Origin: Neisseriaceae bacterium TC5R-5
GTDB lineage: Bacteria; Pseudomonadota; Gammaproteobacteria; Burkholderiales; Chromobacteriaceae
Length of the DNA: 64,000 bases
Direction: 5' to 3'
NCBI GenBank assembly: GCA_020830965.2
Contig: JACCFC020000002.1
Span: 124,001-188,000, forward strand
Shown here: piece after piece, positions 1 through 8,825 of the stretch
How the letters are laid out: every line of letters starts with the position of its first letter
Position numbering within the stretch: position 1 is the first letter of the stretch
The notes under the pieces: generated by a model
What the model was told of the DNA's origin: nothing
Databases searched by the model: none
The model's input: the letters and a program-made list of their open reading frames with translations, nothing else
Position numbers and translations under genes: made by a program

Positions 1-2
1 TG

Positions 3-641
3 CTATTAAGCCCGGCAGAAAGCCTCAATCTGGCTGCGGCCAATGCTCTGCTAAAAATGCTGGAAGAGCCACCACCCGGATTATTGTTTTTGCTATTGGC
101 TCATACACCGCAACGTTTGCTACCCACCATACGCAGCCGCTGCCGGCAATTTCCATTAACACGCCCTAATGCCGAGCAAGCACTCAGTTGGCTGCAACAA
201 CAAGGCGTGGCAGATGCTAAGCTGGAACTAGCGCATCACGGTGGCACCCCTCTGTTTGAACACGACCAGGCCTTAAGCAACCTGCGTACTCAGTTTATTC
301 AGGGACTGGCGCAGCCGGGTCTGGCAAAAGCGCTGCACTTGGCCGAACTGGTAGACAAACAGAAGCTGGCATTAAGCGTGCCGCTGAACTGGCTAATGAA
401 ATGGCTGCACGATCTGGCAAGTTATAAACTGACGGCACAAATCCGCTATCATCCAGATCAACAAGCTACACTGAATACCTTAAGCCAGCGTACCGACATG
501 GTGCAATTGATGGCCTGCCAGCAAATGTTGAACCAGTTGGCACCCTATGGCCAGCATACATTGAACACTCGCTTGCAATTAGAGGCGCTACTGATGGATT
601 ACCTGAAGATTTTTGCCAGCCCTCAACCTGCAGCAAACTAA
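3..641 (+). CDS. holB: DNA polymerase III subunit delta', C-terminal part (partial)
   Basis: The reading frame is already open at the window edge, so the 5' part of the gene lies outside. The first visible codons give an AAANALLKMLEEPPP stretch followed by TIRSRCRQFPL. This is the sensor-1/arginine-finger region typical of the delta' clamp-loader subunit (AAA+ fold), which helps load the beta sliding clamp. About 212 residues remain, ending in the helical collar domain that joins the clamp-loader pentamer. The stop codon is followed 12 bases later by the pilZ start, with the pilZ ribosome site beginning at the last base of the stop. The holB-pilZ order is common in Proteobacteria, which supports the call. 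Confidence 0.93.
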   Translation, partial: LLSPAESLNLAAANALLKMLEEPPPGLLFLLLAHTPQRLLPTIRSRCRQFPLTRPNAEQALSWLQQQGVADAKLELAHHGGTPLFEHDQALSNLRTQFIQGLAQPGLAKALHLAELVDKQKLALSVPLNWLMKWLHDLASYKLTAQIRYHPDQQATLNTLSQRTDMVQLMACQQMLNQLAPYGQHTLNTRLQLEALLMDYLKIFASPQPAAN

Positions 642-653
642 GGAGAGCACTGA

Positions 654-1022
654 ATGGATCAAACTAACGATCAAAATACCGCACCACGACCCAGTGTGCT
701 CTCCTTACATATTAAAGAACGCAGCGCGCTGTTTGCTGCCTATATGCCCTTCTTGCGTTATGGCGGTATTTTTGTACCCAGCACCAAAGAAATGAAACTG
801 GGTGAAGAAGTTTTTCTACTGCTCACACTAATGGAAGACCCACAAAAAATTGCCGTGCAAAGCAAAATTGTTTGGGTCACCCCTGCCGGGGCTAATGGTA
901 GCCGTGTCCAGGGCGTAGGCGTGGAATTTGGCGACAGCGAAATCGGCAAACAAGCCAAAAACACCATAGAAGGGCTGCTGGGCGGTATTCTCAACTCCAG
1001 CCGCCCTACTCATACCATGTAA
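654..1022 (+). CDS. pilZ: PilZ-domain type IV pilus protein
   Basis: A 122-residue protein with a single PilZ fold. In Neisseria and Pseudomonas PilZ is needed for type IV pilus assembly. The features seen are a YGGIFVPS strand near residue 40, a long hydrophobic strand (EEVFLLLTLM) and a GVGVEF strand near residue 88. The RxxxR and D/NxSxxG signature for cyclic-di-GMP binding is not evident, as in the pilus-type PilZ proteins that do not bind it. An AGGAG ribosome site sits 8-9 bases before the ATG. It lies between holB and tatD and is probably co-transcribed with them. The identification rests on fold pattern and gene order. Confidence 0.85.
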   Translation: MDQTNDQNTAPRPSVLSLHIKERSALFAAYMPFLRYGGIFVPSTKEMKLGEEVFLLLTLMEDPQKIAVQSKIVWVTPAGANGSRVQGVGVEFGDSEIGKQAKNTIEGLLGGILNSSRPTHTM

Positions 1023-1033
1023 GCTCATCACCT

Positions 1034-1819
1034 ATGTTTATTGATTCACACTGCCATATCAACTTCCCCGAACTAGCCGAACGCATGCCGGAAGTGCTGG
1101 CCAATATGCAGGCCAAACAGGTTAGCCATGCACTGGTGATCGGCGTCAGTCGCCCCAAATATCCACAAGTGCTGAGTCTGGCAGAAAACCATGCCAATCT
1201 GTACGCAACGGTTGGCATCCATCCGGACGACCCGGACGCAGAAGAATACAGCGAAGACGAGCTGGTCGAACTCGCCCGCCACCCGCGCGTTGTCGGGATT
1301 GGTGAAACCGGCCTGGACTATCACTGGTGCAAGGGTGATCTGACTTGGCAACACCAGCGCTTTCGTACCCATATCCGCGCCGCCAAACGCGCCCGGCTGC
1401 CGCTAGTGATCCACACCCGCGAATCTGCCGTCGATACCATACGCATGCTGCAAGAGGAGCAAGCTGCCGAATGTGGTGGCGTGATGCACTGCTTTACCGA
1501 AAGCTGGGAAGTAGCCCAACAAGCACTTGAGCTTGGCTTCTATATCTCTTTGTCCGGTATCGTCACCTTCAAAAATGCCACACAGGTCAAAGAAGTCGCA
1601 CGTCTGGTACCGCTGGAACGCCTGCTGATTGAAACCGACTCGCCCTTTCTGGCACCAGTACCCTATCGCGGTAAAGTGAATGAGCCCGCCTATGTACGCC
1701 ACGTGGCCGAGCACATCGCCGAACTACGCGGCATCAGCCTGGCAGACGTCGCCCAAGCCACCACGGCCAACTTCTTCCGCCTGTTCAGCAAAGTCCCCCC
1801 TCCAGCGGAGGCCGCTTGA
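1034..1819 (+). CDS. tatD: TatD-family metal-dependent DNase/hydrolase
   Basis: A 261-residue protein of normal length for the TatD (YcfH/YjjV) family, which are two-metal TIM-barrel 3'-5' exonucleases or deacylases. Metal ligands are visible in order: DSHCH at residues 4-8, GETGLDY around 90-96, IHTRE with His127, MHCF with His152, and ETDSP with Asp202. It follows pilZ by 11 bases and overlaps the next gene by four bases, so the four genes read as one unit. The exact paralogue (TatD, YcfH or YjjV) cannot be fixed; position after holB-pilZ suggests the YcfH type. Confidence 0.9.
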   Translation: MFIDSHCHINFPELAERMPEVLANMQAKQVSHALVIGVSRPKYPQVLSLAENHANLYATVGIHPDDPDAEEYSEDELVELARHPRVVGIGETGLDYHWCKGDLTWQHQRFRTHIRAAKRARLPLVIHTRESAVDTIRMLQEEQAAECGGVMHCFTESWEVAQQALELGFYISLSGIVTFKNATQVKEVARLVPLERLLIETDSPFLAPVPYRGKVNEPAYVRHVAEHIAELRGISLADVAQATTANFFRLFSKVPPPAEAA

Positions 1820-2592
1820 TCACTCTAGACGTCACCATACTCGGCTGCGGCTCCAGCAGTGGCACCCCGGCACTGGGTTGCGACTGCCCCACCTGCCGCT
1901 CCAGCGACCCACGCAATCAACGCACCCGTACCAGCGCCTATATCAAAGTGGGCGAGCAGGGCCTGCTGATAGACACCGGCCCCGACCTGCGGCAGCAAGC
2001 GCTACGCGAACAGCTCACGCAGGTCGACGCGGTGCTCTATACCCACCCGCATGCCGATCATCTCAACGGCATTGATGATCTACGCGCCTTCTGCTATCTG
2101 AAACAGGGTTCCATTCCGCTATATGGCAACGCTTTCACGCTAGACAATATCCGCACCCGCTTTGGCTATGCCTTACAGCCACCCTCGAAGATGTGGGATA
2201 AACCGGTACTATTTCTGGAAGAAGTCCACACCGCGCTCACGCTGGGTGGCGTCAGCATCACACCCATACCATTACAGCACGGCAACTGGCCCTGCCTGGG
2301 CTGGCGCATCGGTGATATGGCCTGGCTGACTGACCTTTCCCACATTCCAGACAGCAGCCTAGTATTATTGCAAGGGTTACAACTACTATTTCTGGATTGC
2401 CTCAACCACGACCCCTACCCCTCCCACTTGGGCGTTAAGCAGGCCTTTGCCTGGGCACAGCGCATCGCCGCCAAGCGCACAGTGTTAATCCATATGACGC
2501 ATAGGCTGGAATACCAGACACTCAGCGCCGAATGCCCACCGGGTATAGAAGTCGGCTACGATGGCTGGCGGGCACAACTGGGGGTTAGCTGA
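1816..2592 (+). CDS. PhnP-like metallo-beta-lactamase-fold hydrolase
   Basis: A 258-residue MBL-fold enzyme. The motif THPHADH at residues 76-82 is the dinuclear metal site. The CDCPTC cluster at residues 22-27 resembles the extra structural zinc site of PhnP-type phosphodiesterases. Later ligands fall in the PLQHG and LIHMTH segments. PhnP cleaves cyclic ribose phosphates, but no phn genes are nearby, so the substrate is unknown. The start is TTG, overlapping the tatD stop by four bases (TTGA), so translation is probably coupled. Confidence is high for the fold and lower for the reaction. Confidence 0.85.
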   Translation: MITLDVTILGCGSSSGTPALGCDCPTCRSSDPRNQRTRTSAYIKVGEQGLLIDTGPDLRQQALREQLTQVDAVLYTHPHADHLNGIDDLRAFCYLKQGSIPLYGNAFTLDNIRTRFGYALQPPSKMWDKPVLFLEEVHTALTLGGVSITPIPLQHGNWPCLGWRIGDMAWLTDLSHIPDSSLVLLQGLQLLFLDCLNHDPYPSHLGVKQAFAWAQRIAAKRTVLIHMTHRLEYQTLSAECPPGIEVGYDGWRAQLGVS

Positions 2593-2713
2593 TGGGAGTC
2601 ATAACAAATACTTGTTGATAATCAACAGGCTGCGTTTGACTGCGCAAGGGATAACACTATACCGTCACAAGCACGCAGCCCGTCGGAGCGGTGTGGCTAT
2701 GACGAGAAAATAA

Positions 2714-4128
2714 TCAACTATAAGCCATATACCCTCCCCTATTGGCCGCTGGATCCCAAGAAACCGGGCTATAGGGTGTGGTATTACCCGTAGAAGCTGC
2801 GTAGGTACTCCCGGCACTAAGCATGCTGAGATCATGGGCGTAATAACCATAAGTACAGTTTTTCGCCCAGCCACTATCAGCATGCATAGCACTATTAGTC
2901 GTGCAGATGAAGCCCATTCTACAATTTTCAGCAACTGCCATATATACAAACATTGTACTATTCCAAATCGACTGAAAACCAATATCGCAATTGGTGGCTT
3001 TGCCACGACGGCCAGCCGGGAAGGATTTGCTCACGCCAGCCCCCCAGTTATGCAGTATCCCTCCCTGATAAGCCATAAAACCTGTCACCGCCTGATCGAC
3101 GCTAGTGCCATCACAGGCGATGTACCCATGGCGAGCCGCATAAACAGCATCCAATACTGCACTGATTCGGGCATCGATCATCCAGAGGCGTGAATTATCC
3201 GAACAAAGCACGCCATTGGAATAAACATCGGGAGTCTCGGGATTAATATGGGCTGGTATACGCACAGGGTTGGTATTTTTGCCATTACCGACTAGTGACA
3301 AATAAGCAAGATCGGCTTCTGCGCCATTAGTAACTACCACTCCCCAAGTGGCAATTTTGCTGACTTTGAGCCGAGCACAAGCAAAACGAGTATTGCTCTC
3401 CACCCGCAGCCCCTCGCCACCACCTTCGATAATCAGCGAGCTTTCGGCGCTGCTGACATGGGCACCACCGCCCACCAATAAACAACGACTGGTCCAATTC
3501 GTTGCCGTCGTTTCACCTATCAAATGAAACCCAGAAAAAGTCACCCCACGCACATTGCTGAACAAAATGCCATGGCTTTGCTTATTCACATCAGCAATAA
3601 AACGGATTTTGCAGGCCGTCGGGTTGGCGATATTGCCTTCAATACGGATGCGATGGGCAAACGGCTGGTGTTGCAAGGTAATAGCAGTGGTTTTGTACTC
3701 GCCATCAGCTACTTTGATCAACACATCGGCTTGCAGGGTTTTACCGTTCAGACTATCCCAGGCCGCCTGGATCGTCGCAAACGGTTTACCGCTACCGACA
3801 TCCAGCTGGGTATAACCTTGCCCCCCCCCCAATCGCTGGTTTTCATCGCGTCGGTAATGCCATAGCCCGCCAGCGTCGTCGGCCGCACTGTGTTATTCCA
3901 GGCCAGTTTTTTAATCGCCTGTGACAGCTGATCTTTACGCTTGGGGTCGGTACTCTGACCAGCGTCCTGTAAGACCGTCAGCACTTCGTCCTGCAAGGAG
4001 CCGGTGGCATTCTGTACAGTATTGAGCCAATCGGCACTGACAATGGTGCCTAACTCGCCATTGCTGGAGTTGCCATCGTGAAACAGACCATCCTGACTAT
4101 CCAGTTTGGGGGCGATGCGATTTTGCAT
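2714..4128 (-). pseudogene. Phage tail-fibre/beta-helix protein, out of frame at a G10 tract (possibly phase-variable)
   Basis: Two minus-strand frames join into one protein. The 5' frame (from ATG at 4128) has a tail-fibre-type N-terminus: SADWLNTVQNA, QLSQAIKKLAW and TTLAGYGITDA. It runs into a run of ten G (3821-3830 on the plus strand as C) at SDWGGG, then goes out of frame. The following frame resumes with GGGQGYTQLDVGSGKPFAT and continues as a right-handed beta-helix-like domain to 2714. Eight or eleven G would restore one product of about 470 residues; ten gives a truncated product. A GGAG site lies 8 bases before the ATG. No other phage gene is nearby. It may be phase-variable, a degraded gene, or an assembly error in the homopolymer. 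Confidence 0.75.
3821..3830. repeat. Ten-base homopolymer (C10 on plus, G10 in the coding strand)
   Basis: A run of exactly ten C on the plus strand lies inside the tail-fibre-like gene, exactly where its two reading frames switch. Runs of this length slip readily during replication and are the usual basis of phase variation in Neisseriales surface genes. Confidence 0.95.
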
Positions 4129-4583
4129 GAGATGTACTCCGTGTTGATATGAAAAAGCCCATGAGGACTGGCACTAGTGAAGATTGAGTGGCCATTGTGC
4201 TAGTCGCAAGGCAAGCCAGGCAGAGGACATGAGTCAGTGAAGGCGATGGGAGGCATAAGCACCAAGCACTTAGGGCCGCTAACCAAACCCCTGATCCAGC
4301 GTTGCGCCTCGGCTCAGGGACTCTTCGCGGTGTTGTTCGCGGCTCTTAGCTGGGCAACAGTAAACATCATGAAATTTACTGAATTTACCAAAAAATAAGT
4401 TTTAATTATTTTTTGCAAATTTATCAAATCATATCTACAGTGAATTGTATCTGCATAGGCACAACAGAATGCTGCTCCGACTTAAGGGGTAACTAAGTTC
4501 TTGAGAAGAGATATGCAGATAGTTTCATGGATCAAAAACCGTTATTACATCGCTTATATCGCTTTTAACACTTTGGGAGACTC
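4129..4583. other. Divergent intergenic region between tail-fibre gene and fimbrial operon
   Basis: This 455-base region has no convincing gene. It should hold the promoters of both flanking units. The part from about 4370 to 4470 is AT-rich (TTTTAATTATTTTTTGC), a likely site for the fimbrial promoter or H-NS-like binding. It also contains copy A of a dispersed repeat (4288-4350). A GGGAG ribosome site precedes the fimbrial subunit ATG at 4584. Confidence 0.6.
4288..4350. repeat. Dispersed repeat, copy A
   Basis: Contains CCCCTGATCCAGCGTTGC, then GGCTCAGGGACTCTTCG, then GCGGCTCTTAGC in that order. The same three blocks in the same order occur at 58915-59016. The first two blocks form an imperfect inverted repeat (CCCCTGA/TCAGGG). 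Confidence 0.65.
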
Positions 4584-5102
4584 ATGATGAAAAAATCACT
4601 ACTAGCTACCGCCATTGCCCTCTCCGTCGCTTCCGTTGCGGCCCAAGCTACCAGCATTGGCTTCATAGGTGAATTAACCAATTCTACGTGCACGGTAGAT
4701 GTCAATGGAGCACAGGATCTGATCATTATTTTACCAACTACGCCCGTTACTCAATTAGCCACACAAGGCAGCTCAGCAGGTAAAAAAGACTTCACGGTGA
4801 ATGTCAAAAATTGTGAAACCGGGGCAACGCCTAAAGTACGCTTTGTCAGCGCGTATGTCTCGGCACAAGGTAATCTGGTGGATTTCCTCAGACCCACCAA
4901 TCCAGTCAAGCTACAACTGCTTAACACTGACAGCAGCGCCATGAGTCTTGCCGTTGGCACCGGCGCTATCAGCAATGGCTTATCGGCGACAGGAACGGGG
5001 ACTTTTGCCGGCACCTATGGCGTTCGGTATTACGCTGAAGCAGCCGGCGCCTCAGCAGGTGCGATTTTCGGCAATGTGCAGTACGCGTTGACTTACCTGT
5101 AA
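4584..5102 (+). CDS. Fimbrial major subunit (chaperone-usher pilin)
   Basis: A 172-residue exported protein with a clear signal peptide (MMKKSLLATAIALSVASVAAQA, cut near residue 22). Two cysteines, in STCTV and NCETG, are placed as in type 1 pilins, where they form the single disulfide. The C-terminus ends in ALTYL, with the alternating hydrophobic pattern and penultimate tyrosine used for donor-strand contact with the chaperone. It is the first gene of the operon. A GGGAG ribosome site lies 6-7 bases upstream. A GC-rich hairpin after the stop may raise subunit expression over the downstream genes. Confidence 0.87.
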   Translation: MMKKSLLATAIALSVASVAAQATSIGFIGELTNSTCTVDVNGAQDLIIILPTTPVTQLATQGSSAGKKDFTVNVKNCETGATPKVRFVSAYVSAQGNLVDFLRPTNPVKLQLLNTDSSAMSLAVGTGAISNGLSATGTGTFAGTYGVRYYAEAAGASAGAIFGNVQYALTYL

Positions 5103-5107
5103 AAAAT

Positions 5108-5137
5108 GGGCGGGTTCTGCTGCTGGCCGGGCCCGCC
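5108..5137 (+). promoter_or_regulatory. Intercistronic hairpin after the pilin gene
   Basis: GGCGGG at 5109-5114 pairs with CCCGCC at 5132-5137 around a 17-base loop, directly after the stop codon. There is no following T run, so this looks like an mRNA-stabilising or attenuating hairpin rather than a full terminator. Confidence 0.5.
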
Positions 5138-5187
5138 GCTTATGCATTGAACAGTGCGACTCCGAACTGCTTAGAAAGGCTTCCGCA

Positions 5188-5925
5188 ATGAAACCCTCTG
5201 TATTTCTACCAAGTGTCTTGCTCTGTGCTGCCTTGCTGAACAGTGTTTCGGCGGTAGCCAGTGTGGTAATCAATAGTAATCGGGTGATTTATCCTGGCGC
5301 TGCTAGTGAGGTCAACATTCAGCTAAATAATGAAAGCGCTTCACCTCATTTGATGCAGGTATGGGCCGATTCCGGCGATGAGGATTCTACCCCGGATAAA
5401 ACCGATGCTCCGTTTGTGTTGACTCCACCCTTATTTCGTATCGAGCCCACGTCGGGCCAGACTGTGCGCTTGATTTTTACTGGCAGTGGCTTGCCACAAG
5501 ACCGTGAGTCACTGTTTTTCCTGAATAGCTTACAAGTTCCGCAACTAGACCCGAGCAAAACAACGCAAAACCATATCGTGATGATGCTGCGTAGCCGCCT
5601 CAAGCTGTTTTACCGCCCCGCCACCATCGTGGGAACAGCAGCGGCGGCACCGAGCTTGCTACAGTTTGCCTTGGCACAACAGAATGGTGTTTGGCATATC
5701 ACGGTAAATAACCCTACCGGCTTTCATATCACCCTCTTCGAAGGCAAGTTGTTGAGTAAAGACAAAGCGCTACCCTTTAGCCCAGAGATGGTAGCTCCTT
5801 ACTCCTCCGCCAGTTGGCCGATACCCACACTCAAGCAAACGGCAGACTTACCCGCACGGCTCTCCTTCCGTTATATCAATGACTATGGTGGCGTCAGCAG
5901 CGCTGAAGCCAGTATTGGCCGGTGA
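5188..5925 (+). CDS. Periplasmic fimbrial chaperone
   Basis: A 245-residue protein with a signal peptide (cut near VSAVA) and the two Ig-like domains of the PapD/FimC family. Seen are the N-terminal strand SVVINSNRVIYPGAASEVNIQLNN in outline, FRIEPTSGQTVRLIF for the F-G region, the family-typical RESLFFLN, and RSRLKLFYRP ahead of the second domain. The chaperone folds pilin subunits by donor-strand complementation and hands them to the usher. It has normal length. An AGAAAGG-type site precedes the ATG. It lies between the pilin and usher genes. Confidence 0.92.
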   Translation: MKPSVFLPSVLLCAALLNSVSAVASVVINSNRVIYPGAASEVNIQLNNESASPHLMQVWADSGDEDSTPDKTDAPFVLTPPLFRIEPTSGQTVRLIFTGSGLPQDRESLFFLNSLQVPQLDPSKTTQNHIVMMLRSRLKLFYRPATIVGTAAAAPSLLQFALAQQNGVWHITVNNPTGFHITLFEGKLLSKDKALPFSPEMVAPYSSASWPIPTLKQTADLPARLSFRYINDYGGVSSAEASIGR

Positions 5926-5930
5926 AAAAA

Positions 5931-5977
5931 CACCTACTCGGATTCGAAACAGGCTTTCTCGAATAAAAAGGTAGGTG
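5931..5977 (+). promoter_or_regulatory. Two-tier hairpin between chaperone and usher genes
   Basis: CACCTAC (5931-5937) pairs with GTAGGTG (5971-5977), and inside it ATTCGA (5942-5947) pairs with TCGAAT (5959-5964). It may tune relative usher expression. No T run follows, so full termination is unlikely. Confidence 0.5.
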
Positions 5978-6055
5978 AAAGCCATTGTGCTGACTCCCCA
6001 GCTATCTCTTATCCGGTTATCATTAACTGACTGCTGCTCTTGCTCCTAAGGCATA

Positions 6056-8782
6056 GTGGCAGTCGAATCGGTTTTTGCTTGGCTCTCCCTTTGTCGACTA
6101 TGCTCGTTGTTCAACACCAAGGCTGCTCCAGTGGATATGACTATGCTATATCCTGCTCGCTTTGCTACGCCTGCTCAGGGGCTATTTACGGCGTCGGCAC
6201 GATGCGCTGCGCTAGAGAGCATGCTGTGCCTGCTCTGGGCCAGCTTGGTGGTCGCAGCCGAATCGAATCAGCAACAAGCAACCGCCCCTCCCGCTCGTTT
6301 TGATAGCCGTTTGTTACTGGGCTCACCGGCAGCACTGGGAGATGTAGCCAGACTGAACCAAGCAAATGCTGTCCGCCCAGGCTCCTATCTGGTGCAGTTG
6401 GTGATTAATGACCGTGAAGAGTCGCAAAAACAAATCGAGTTTCGTACCGATCCCAGAAATATTGAACTCACTCCTTGTCTGGATAACGATTATTTACTGC
6501 GAATTGGCGTGTTACCGACCATTTTAGGCCTCGGTGAACAGCCAGTCGCCGCCAATAAACCCGCTGAACCAAACTGCTTACCCTTGTCTGAGCGCATTCC
6601 CGGTTCGCGTTCACAATTCGATTTCCCACGTTTACGTTTAAATTTATCCATTCCGCAAGCCTCTATGGCTAAGGTAACGCGTGGCAGTGTGCCGCTGACT
6701 GAGCTGGATAGCGGCAGTCGCATTGCTTTCATCAATTACGACGCTAATTACTACTCGGCCCATGCACAGGGGGAAGCAAACAACAGCCTATCTGTAGCCA
6801 CTAATGGCGGAATCAACTTGGGCATGTGGCGTTTACGTCAGCAAAGCACCTATAGCAATGCCAATACCGATGCCAAACAATGGCAATTGACGCGGGCATA
6901 TGCGCAAAGAACCTTGCCCAGCCTGCAGAGTGAGTTAACGGTAGGGGAAAGCTTTACCCGGGGCAATCTACTGAACAGCCTGAGTTTTCGCGGCATACAA
7001 ATCCAAAGTGATGAGCAGATGCTGCCCGATTCGGTACGTGGCTATGCCCCAGTAGTACGTGGCATCGCACAGACCAGCGCACGGGTCACTATCCGGCAGG
7101 GCAATCGTCAGATCTACCAAACCACGGTAGCACCGGGTGCCTTTGTGATTGAGGATTTATCTCCCACTGGTACTGATGCCCGCCTGGAAGTTGAAGTGCA
7201 GGAAGCCGATGGCCGTGTGAGCCGGTTTTCGGTTGCACTGGCCAACTCACCAGAGTCCATCCGACCAGGCTTATCGCGCTATAGCGCAACCCTGGGGCGG
7301 GTACGGGACATCCCCGGCAGCCAGGCGGCATTTGGCGACTTCAGTTATCAACGAGGCATGAGCAATACCATTACCGGCAATCTGGCGACACGTATCGCAC
7401 AGAACTATCTGGCAGTACTGGGTGGAGGAGTATGGGGTAGCTCGTTTGGCGCTTTTGGCTTGAATACGGCTTATTCAAACAGTCTAGATGGTAATAACAA
7501 CATGATAAGCGGCTGGCGCAGCAGTCTTAACTATAGCTACGTGCTGACAGATAGCGGCACGTATTTGTCGCTGGCTGCCTATCACTCTGCCAGCCAGGAT
7601 TTTCGTGAACTGACTGATGCTATTAATGCACGTCTGGCTTATCAGCAAGGGCAAACGCAAGCGCCTGCGGCTCATCAACAACGCCATCAGTTCGTTGCCA
7701 ATCTCAATCAAAACTGGGGCACTTATGGGCAGTTGTCACTCTCAGGCTCAATCAGCAATTATTACGGTGATAAACAGCGCGATACCCAGTTGCAGCTGGC
7801 TTACAGTAATAACTATCACTCGCTGCAATACAGCCTATCGTTTAGCCGGCAATTGATAGGGGTAAGCGGTGGAGCTGCCGCTCTAACAGACAACACCAAT
7901 CGTGCCAGCAATGTTGTCATGTTGTCGTTGATGATGCCTTTGGGGCAAATAGGACGCACCACCAATTGGTCGAGTTCGCTGACCCAAAGTGGTGGCCGCA
8001 ACAATTATCGAACCTCTGTGTCTGGTTTGCTGGGGGAGGCGAGAACGCTTAATTACAACCTGAGCGCCAGCTATGATGACCAGAACCATGCGGCCAATGC
8101 CAATATCGGTTTACAGCAGGCCTTGCCATTAGCCAGCGTGAGTGCCAACTACGCACAGGGACAAAGCTTCTGGCAACTCAGTACCAGTGTACAAGGCGCG
8201 GCAGCGCTGCATGCTGGTGGACTCACCCTGGGGCCGTCTCTTAGTGATACCTTTGCGCTGATAGAAGCGCCCGGGGCGACCGGGGCGACCATTTACAACG
8301 GCATGGGTGCCACGATAAATAATGCCGGCTATGCCTTACTACCTTTGCTCAGCCCTTATCGTTACAATGACGTTGTTCTTGAAAATACAGGCATGAACCG
8401 CCAAACCGAACTGATCAGCAATCGGGTGCGAGTTGCTCCTTATGCCGGCATGGCGGTCAAACTCAAATTTGCTACGCGCAGTGGCTATGCAATATTGATC
8501 AAAGCAACACAAACTGATGGCAGCGTCTTGCCACTAGGAGCAACGGTCTATGACAGCAAGGGAGACAATGTCGGGATGGTTGGCCAGGGGGGTCAGATTT
8601 ATGCGCGGGTATCCGGCACCAGTGGCCAACTGACGGTGACATGGGGAGAACAGGAACAGCAATGCGTGCTGCCTTATCAATTTGAGCTGAAAGAACAGAA
8701 CGCGCCACTATTGTATCGGATAGACAGCAGTTGCCTGGCCCGCTTAGAGCCGCTAACACAACCTCGACCAGTACCTGATTAG
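6056..8782 (+). CDS. Outer-membrane fimbrial usher
   Basis: A FimD/PapC-family usher of up to 908 residues. It has the N-terminal subunit-binding domain (FDSRLLLGSPAALGDVARL), a 24-strand beta-barrel with plug (GNRQIYQTTVAPGAFVIEDL region), and C-terminal domains ending with a GQLTVTWG strand and paired cysteines. It secretes and assembles the pilus. The start is uncertain. GTG 6056 has an AAGG site four bases upstream but gives a poor signal peptide. ATG 6137 gives a shorter leader ending in the hydrophobic LCLLWASLVVAA, which looks like a true signal sequence. The cleavage site is probably near AAES. Confidence 0.92.
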   Translation: MAVESVFAWLSLCRLCSLFNTKAAPVDMTMLYPARFATPAQGLFTASARCAALESMLCLLWASLVVAAESNQQQATAPPARFDSRLLLGSPAALGDVARLNQANAVRPGSYLVQLVINDREESQKQIEFRTDPRNIELTPCLDNDYLLRIGVLPTILGLGEQPVAANKPAEPNCLPLSERIPGSRSQFDFPRLRLNLSIPQASMAKVTRGSVPLTELDSGSRIAFINYDANYYSAHAQGEANNSLSVATNGGINLGMWRLRQQSTYSNANTDAKQWQLTRAYAQRTLPSLQSELTVGESFTRGNLLNSLSFRGIQIQSDEQMLPDSVRGYAPVVRGIAQTSARVTIRQGNRQIYQTTVAPGAFVIEDLSPTGTDARLEVEVQEADGRVSRFSVALANSPESIRPGLSRYSATLGRVRDIPGSQAAFGDFSYQRGMSNTITGNLATRIAQNYLAVLGGGVWGSSFGAFGLNTAYSNSLDGNNNMISGWRSSLNYSYVLTDSGTYLSLAAYHSASQDFRELTDAINARLAYQQGQTQAPAAHQQRHQFVANLNQNWGTYGQLSLSGSISNYYGDKQRDTQLQLAYSNNYHSLQYSLSFSRQLIGVSGGAAALTDNTNRASNVVMLSLMMPLGQIGRTTNWSSSLTQSGGRNNYRTSVSGLLGEARTLNYNLSASYDDQNHAANANIGLQQALPLASVSANYAQGQSFWQLSTSVQGAAALHAGGLTLGPSLSDTFALIEAPGATGATIYNGMGATINNAGYALLPLLSPYRYNDVVLENTGMNRQTELISNRVRVAPYAGMAVKLKFATRSGYAILIKATQTDGSVLPLGATVYDSKGDNVGMVGQGGQIYARVSGTSGQLTVTWGEQEQQCVLPYQFELKEQNAPLLYRIDSSCLARLEPLTQPRPVPD

Positions 8783-8825
8783 TGGCTCTTAAGACAAACT
8801 TAGATGAATAGGGGTGCTTGATGTG

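Noticed and set aside
2628-2680. Inverted repeat GGCTGCGT/ACGCAGCC downstream of the tail-fibre gene.
   Set aside because: The loop is 37 bases and no T run follows, so neither a terminator nor an attachment site can be supported.
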